From positions 19,138,906-19,202,905 of the forward strand of contig OY987264.1 of assembly GCA_963920665.1 (NCBI GenBank): a stretch of 64,000 nucleotides of DNA, given 5' to 3'. Numbering within the stretch: the first letter of the stretch is position 1; each line of letters begins with the position of its first letter. This document shows positions 58,790-64,000 of the stretch, piece after piece. A program made the position numbers and the translations under genes. The DNA is from Straminergon stramineum (Eukaryota; Streptophyta; Bryopsida; Hypnales; Calliergonaceae). The notes beneath the pieces are model-generated. The model was not told the origin of the DNA, did no database searches, and was given only the letters and a program-made list of their open reading frames with translations.

Positions 58790-60850
58790 AATGCCTCACA
58801 AATACCCGCAGGCGCCCCAAAAGACCCGCAGTCGCCTCCCAGGGGACCCGCACGCGCCTCAAAAGACCTGCAGTCGCCCTCTCCAAGACCTGCAGTCGCC
58901 CTCCAAAGGACCCGCAGTCGCCCTATCTAGGACCTGCGGTCGCCCCAAGACCCGCAATCACCCTAGGACCCGCAGTCGCCCTGTCCAGGACCTGCAGTTG
59001 CCTTGTCCAAGACCTGTAGTCGCCCTGTCCAGGACCCGTAGTCGCCCCTAGACCCACAGTTGCCTTGTCCAAGACAAGTAATCGCCCGTGGACCCGCAAT
59101 CGCCCTACTAGACCCGTGGTCACTCCCCGAGATCTGCGTGCGCCCCTTGCAGACTGCGGGTTCAACCAAATTGGGCTCAAGAACAATAAGACTTGAACTC
59201 GCCCTCACCCGTGGTCGCCCAAGACCTGAACTCGTTCAAGACCCGAGGTCGCCCCCACCCGAAGTCGCCCCCCATTCCACCAAATTCGGCTCAAGAATAA
59301 TAAGACTTGAACTCACCCTCACCCGTGGTCGCCCAAGACCCAAGGTCGCCCCTCACCCGAAGTCGCCCCCCAATTCACCAAATTGGGCTCAACAACAACA
59401 AGACTCAAACTCGCCCTCACCCGCGGTCGCCCATGACCCGAGGTCGCCCCCCATTCCACCAAATTGGGCTCAACAACAAGACTCGAACTCGCCCTCACCC
59501 GCGGTCGCCCCAAACCGGAGGTCGCCCCCCACCCGAAGTCGCCCCCCAATTCACTAAATTGGGCTCAACAACAACAAGACTCGAACTCGCCCTCACCCGC
59601 GGTCGCCCAAGACCCGAGGTCGCCCCCCACCCGAGGTCGCCCCCCAATTCACCAAATTGGGCTCAACAACAACAAGACTCGAACTCGCCCTCACCCGCGG
59701 TTGCCCAAGACTTGAGGTCGCCCCCCAATCCACCAAATTGGGCTCAACAACAACAAGACTCGAACTCGCCCTCACCCGCGGTCGCCCAAGACCCGAGGTC
59801 GCCCCCACCCGAAGTCGCCCCCCAATCCACCAAATTGGGCTCAACAACAACAAGACTCAAACTCGCCCTCATCCGCGGTCGTCCCCCACCCAAAGTCGCC
59901 CCCCAATCTACCAAATTGGGCTCAACAACAACAAGACTCGAACTCGCCCTCACCCGTGGTCGCCCCCCACCCAAAGTTGCCCCCCACCCGAAGTCGCCCC
60001 CCAATCCACCAAATTGGGTTCAACAACAACAAGACTCGAACTCGCCCTCACCCGTGGTCGCCCCCTAATTCACTAAATTGGGCTCAACAACAACAAGACT
60101 CGAACTCACCCTCACCCGCGGTCGCCCAAGACCCGAGGTCGCCCCCACCCGCGGTCGCCCCCCAATCCACCAAATTGGGCTGAACAACGACAAGACTCGA
60201 ACTCGCCCTCACCCGCGGTCGCCCCCCAATTCACCAAATTGGGCTCAACAACAACAAGACTCGAACTTGCCCTCACCCGTGGTCGCCCAAGACCCGAGGT
60301 CGCCCCCCAATCCACCAAATTGGGCTGAACAACGACAAGACTCGAACTCGCCCTCACCCGTGGTCACCCCCCAATTCACTAAATTGGGCTCAACAACAAC
60401 AAGACTCGAACTCACCCTCACCCGCGGTCGCCCAAGACCCAAGGTCGCCCCCACCCGCGGTCGCCCCCCAATCCACCAAATTGGGCTGAACAACGACAAG
60501 ACTCGAACTTGCCCTCACCCGCGGTCGCCCCCCAATTCACCAAATTGGGCTCAACAACAACAAGACTCGAACTCGCCCTCACCCGCGGTCGCCCAAGACC
60601 CGAGGTCGCCCCCCAATCCACCAAATTGGGCTGAACAATGACAAGACTCAAACTCGCCCTCACCCGCGGTCGCCCAAGACCCGAGGTCGCCCCCCATTCT
60701 ACCAAATTGGGTTCAACAACAACAAGACTTGAACTCGCCCTCACCCATGGTCGCCTAAGACCCGAGGTCGCCCTCCATTCCACCAAATTGGGCTCAACAA
60801 CAACTAGACTTGAATTCGCCTCCACCCGCGGTCGCCCAAGACCTATATTC
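58790..60850. repeat. GC-rich minisatellite: short units, then 20 longer units
   Basis: 58790-59160 consists of 17-22 bp units around GACCCGCAGTCGCCC. From about 59160 to 60850 a longer unit is repeated 20 times at 60-115 bp spacing, each containing AAATTGGGCTCAACAACAAC followed by AAGACTCGAACTCGCCC and a variable number of short GTCGCCC units. Stops are rare in the unit, so long open frames run across (59307-60068, 253 codons; 60078-60641, 187 codons; 60852-60418 minus). I regard these as by-products of the repeat. Confidence 0.9.
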
Positions 60851-61060
60851 ACCTCTATCTTAAAGTCACATCAGTGCAGGAACCAACATACCACAAGATG
60901 TGAGCCATCTCCAACTCTAATGAAGTCAAGCTTAATTGCATCTTCCATACACTATAATTGACATGTTCTTCAATGCTCGTAGTTAGTTAATACTACAGAA
61001 TTAGTCTATAAATACAGAAATTTTAGTATGACTAATTAGAGAAATTGAAGAGGGTTTTCC

Positions 61061-61095
61061 AAACCCTAAACCCTAACCCTATACCCTAAACCCTA
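61061..61095 (+). repeat. Short interstitial telomere-type repeat
   Basis: About five imperfect units of CCCTAAA (with CCCTAA and CCCTATA variants) lie inside the hAT-like element, 45 bp after a TATAAATA stretch near 61008. This is the plant-type telomeric heptamer. It is too short and internal to be a telomere. Confidence 0.7.
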
Positions 61096-61407
61096 TAGAA
61101 AAACCATGGACCTTCTCCATGTATGCGAGTCCAAAATTAATGTACTTCTATTTTTTAGGATGGATAAAATGACACACACATGTGAGTTGCTTTTCATTAT
61201 ATGTCATAAAAATGTTTGAACTCCTAAACCTTGTACTTGTAAGATAAAAACCATTCAAAGTGTCATTTCCTAACTTTTTAATCTTCAATAAATTGAATAT
61301 TCATTCACCCCTTCAAATGTGTTTTAAATCCCCTTGATGTATCAAGGGGAGGACTATATTGAAATTCCTATGTTGGAGGATGGAAAATGAAATGATGAGG
61401 AGAAGGG

Positions 61408-62057
61408 CTTCCCCAAGTCTCCATTTCTTAAAACCACTTCTTATGTAGATAAAAAGATTTCTTCTTCATGCATCCCACAATGTTAGTATTTTTTTTGTAC
61501 ATGGTTTCCCCCAAAAGGGAAGGTCTCCTCTCAATATACTCCCTCCAAAAATTAAAATAGGAAATGGTCATGTTGAATTTGACATGAGCATGAGGAAAAA
61601 AAAATGTCAATTAGAAGAGCTTCCCCAAGTCCCCATTTCTTAAAACCACTTCTTATGTAGATAAAAAGATTTCTTCTTCATGCATCCCACAATGTTAGTA
61701 TTTTTTTTGTACATGGTTTCCCCCAAAAGGGAAGGTCTCCTCTCAATATACTCCCTCCAAAAATTAAAATAGGAAATGGTCATGTTGAATTTGACATGAC
61801 CACGAAGGAAAAATAAAATGTCAATTAGAAGAGCTTCCCCAAGTCTCCATTTCTTAAAACCACTTCTTATGTAGATAAGAAGATTTCTTCTTTGTGCATC
61901 CCACAGTGTTAGTATTTTTTTTGTACATGATTTCCCCCAAAAGGGAAGGTCTCCTCTCAATGTACTCCCTCCAAAAATTAAAATAGGAAATGGTTACGTT
62001 GAATTTGACATGACCACAAGGATGGATGAAGGAGAAATGAAATGTTAGGAAAAAGGG
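61408..62057 (+). repeat. Tandem repeat, three units of 212-224 bp
   Basis: Units begin at 61408, 61620 and 61834 with CTTCCCCAAGTCYCC, and a partial fourth begins at 62058. Each contains AAAACCACTTCTTATGTAG, ATTTCTTC and TACTCCCTCCAAAAATTAAA. Units 1 and 2 are nearly identical, unit 3 slightly diverged. Minus-strand frames in each unit are repeat shadows. Confidence 0.85.
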
Positions 62058-62254
62058 CTTTTCCAAATCTCCACTTCCTAAACCAATTTGCTTTCTTTAT
62101 TACTTAATTAACTTTTGATCACTTAGTATTGAATGCCTTAGTTTTAGGATTTTCTGGAGTTATTCCTCAGAAAAGGGGGGAGCGGTACTTGAAAAGTTTG
62201 AACGCCTTCCCTCCACTTTGTAAGGGGGGAAACTCAAACTCATGTTTTCTGGCG

Positions 62255-62690
62255 CCCCTGACCCGCGGTCGCCCCATACACAGCCGCCTCCATCGTCATG
62301 AACTAGAAGACTTCTTGAGTCTGAGACCTACAGTCGCCCCATCAGCCGCGGTCGCCCAAGAAATGACCTGTGGTCGCCCCCCTAAGCCCCCTTCTACCCG
62401 CATTTGGCCCCCTTAGACCCGCACTCACCTTCCTAGACCCGTAGTCGCCCCCTTCTACCCGCACTCGCCCCCCCCCCCCTCGACCTGTAGTCGCCCTGGA
62501 TTGGACCAATAGTCGCCCCGGATTGAACCCGCAGTCACCCCATCTTACCCGCATGCGCCCCACCCGCACTCGCCCCACCCCTCGACTTGTAGTCGCCTTG
62601 AATTGGATCCGCAGTCGCCCCAGATTGAACCCGCAATTGCCCTCATTCTAGGACCCGCGGTCGCCCCACCCGTAGTCGCCTATGGTGACG
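62255..62690. repeat. Second block of the short GC-rich minisatellite
   Basis: Same 17-25 bp units as at 58790-59160 (ACCCGCAGTCGCCCC and variants CCGCACTCGCCC, CTGTAGTCGCCC), in the same orientation, with a C run at 62469-62478. Its presence on both sides of the AT-rich core suggests the core was inserted into, or expanded within, one original array. Confidence 0.8.
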
Positions 62691-62890
62691 TAGTCAAAGC
62701 TTTCCACGTCACTGTTGACAACCCGCCATGTAAGATAAAAATTTTGGCTGCCCTGCCCGAAAATCCTAAACCCTAATTTCGCGCTCGTCAAATTTGTCTC
62801 GTATATGCGACACTCGTCTTATACGACATGCGACATCAGACGAACAACTCGACACCCAAACCCCAAAACACGTTCGACAGAACAACCCTG

Positions 62891-63740
62891 TGAAAGAAGA
62901 ATGAATTCCTTTGTAAATGCAAAAAGTTTCATACTTTGGAGAGCACTTTGGATTTAGTTATAGTTTCTCAAAGTAAAAAACAATAGGCTACTATTTGAGT
63001 TTATAGATTAGCAAGAATCATTTAGTTGAGTTCAATAAATGGACCATGATGTATCCAAAACAAGATCTTGTTTATTTTCATGGCACATGCACAAATCCAC
63101 AAATTGCTCCAAATAAATCAAGTTGGTTTTTGCACATAATCATGGCTTGCAAGATTTATTGGTTCTCTTTTATTTGTGATTCATTTTGTGTGCTGTAGTG
63201 GCCATTCACTTTATATTGTTATCTCTTCTCCCCATTATGCCTAAATATGATGTACTAGAGGCAAGTTATAGACTCTTCAATTTTTCAAGTTTAGAAGTAA
63301 CCATACATGCATGAACCTTCTAGAGGAGCCCAATCACCTTTGGGATTTACTTGTTGATTTACCTTGAACTATACAATCAAGTCCAATAATCTTTTAAACT
63401 ATCTATTGTGCCATTCAAAGAATTATGTATTATATAAAATACAATTGGCATTTTTTGTTTGGCATAATCAACATTCAAATCTTACACAATCCCAATCAAG
63501 TTTATCAAAATTTAGTTTAAAAATAACCAAACTCCATTTTTGGTGAATTGTTTCATTTATTATTCATGATTGTACATGATAGTTGTTTGAAAAACATTGG
63601 TTGATGAATTTTAAATTTGATTGTGTAAATATGAAGGAAACATCCATAAATACTTCCCCCTTCACCAAGCATCTCTCCAAAAGTTTCATAATTCTCTCTA
63701 TAGAGGTTTTAATGTTGAAATGACAATGCCCAAAATTTGA
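62891..63740. other. AT-rich spacer
   Basis: No gene or repeat structure was recognised after the hAT-like target duplication. Confidence 0.45.
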
Positions 63741-63999
63741 AAAATAGATATCTCTCCATTAAAATTAAATTTTTCTATCTGATCCTCATTCTAAAACAAA
63801 TTTTGTACATTTGAGCATAACGGTATAATTACTTTGCCAAAATCCAGTAAAAATATGAAGATATCTATTTTATAAAGTTTAGACATTATCATTCCTAAAT
63901 TTTGGCAAAGTAACTATACTATCATATACAAATGTACAAAATTAATTACAATGTGAGGTCAAATAGTAAAATCTAATCACAATAAAGAGATCTATTTTA
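63741..63999. mobile_element. Foldback repeat at the window end
   Basis: AAAATAGATATCTCT at the left is inverted at the right end as AGAGATCTATTTT. The arms, about 105 bp each, also pair through TTTTGTACATTTG and TACTTTGCCAAAAT, with about 80 percent match by eye. The element may continue beyond the window. Confidence 0.5.
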
Positions 64000-64000
64000 T

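Larger units (their letters stand above)
58465..62890. mobile_element. hAT-like non-autonomous element carrying minisatellites (4426 bp)
   Basis: A perfect 8-bp direct repeat TGAAAGAA (58457-58464 and 62891-62898) flanks termini CATCGTTGTTCCGGCGG and, inverted, CAGGGTTGTTCTGTCGA, i.e. CA-x-x-GTTGTTC-Y-G-x-CG. An 8-bp duplication and CA(G)GG-type ends are hallmarks of the hAT superfamily. Subterminal regions are packed with CGACA/TGTCG words (left: about 58488-58530; right: about 62790-62880), as expected for transposase binding sites. No transposase is encoded: the inside is GC-rich minisatellite (58790-60850 and 62255-62690) around an AT-rich core with another tandem repeat (61408-62057). 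Its body is far richer in G+C than the flanks. Confidence 0.75.

Noticed and set aside
58790..59160. CRISPR-like array of short repeats
   Set aside because: Units are 17-22 bp minisatellite copies without constant-length unique spacers, inside a plant transposon; no cas genes.
59307..60068. 253-codon proline-rich open frame (and 60078-60641, 60852-60418)
   Set aside because: It lies wholly within the minisatellite; the repeat lacks stops in several frames on both strands, so length is no evidence of coding.
61061..61095. Chromosome end
   Set aside because: Only about five degenerate CCCTAAA units, with ordinary sequence on both sides.

Overview
The window is nuclear DNA of a land plant. The grounds are two spliced genes of a plant-specific family (it starts around RYRPIAPKP and matches what I recall as DUF7950), GT-AG introns, plant-type CCCTAAA telomeric repeats, CACTA-type foldbacks and large AT-rich, repeat-filled intergenic space. 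The strong contrast between GC-rich genes and AT-rich spacers fits a non-seed plant (bryophyte, lycophyte or fern), but the species cannot be fixed from the sequence.

Layout. 1-9.4 kb: AT-rich spacer holding transposon relics (2138-3252, 3384-3613, 3629-4231, 5166-5803), a GC-rich island at 4.2-4.8 kb and a decayed coding fragment at 7.7-7.9 kb. 9.4-15 kb: GC-richer gene block with gene 1 (minus strand, two exons, 628 aa). 15-19.1 kb: weakly supported plus-strand exons encoding coiled coil, one intron of which holds a 263-bp tandem repeat. 19-30.7 kb: spacer with a 2-kb foldback array invaded by another element. 30.7-34.4 kb: decayed minus-strand coding sequence, probably from transposons. 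36.5-46.6 kb: degenerate tandem arrays, CACTA foldbacks and more TTAA-flanked elements. 46.9-47.6 kb: GC-rich island. 49-52.2 kb: gene 2 (plus strand), a paralogue of gene 1 with a truncated C-terminus. 54-58.2 kb: repeats and a 124-codon ORF that is the intact relative of the 7.7-kb fragment. 58.46-62.89 kb: a 4.4-kb hAT-like element with a perfect 8-bp target duplication, filled with GC-rich minisatellites. 62.9-64 kb: spacer ending in a foldback.

The most notable signal is a set of at least nine short elements (four or five families, 230-640 bp) that each start TTAA-CCC(C/T)TAA and end with the inverse, flanked on both sides by TTAA. One interrupts a foldback array whose sister units preserve the unoccupied site, showing that exactly TTAA was duplicated. 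That is the mark of piggyBac-type (or Kolobok-type) cut-and-paste elements, which to my knowledge are hardly documented in land plants. No transposase is encoded in the window.

The two DUF7950-like genes are the only clear host genes. They are divergent (minus at 12-14 kb, plus at 50-52 kb), share one phase-0 intron position, and probably arose by duplication. No tRNA, rRNA or CRISPR array was seen.
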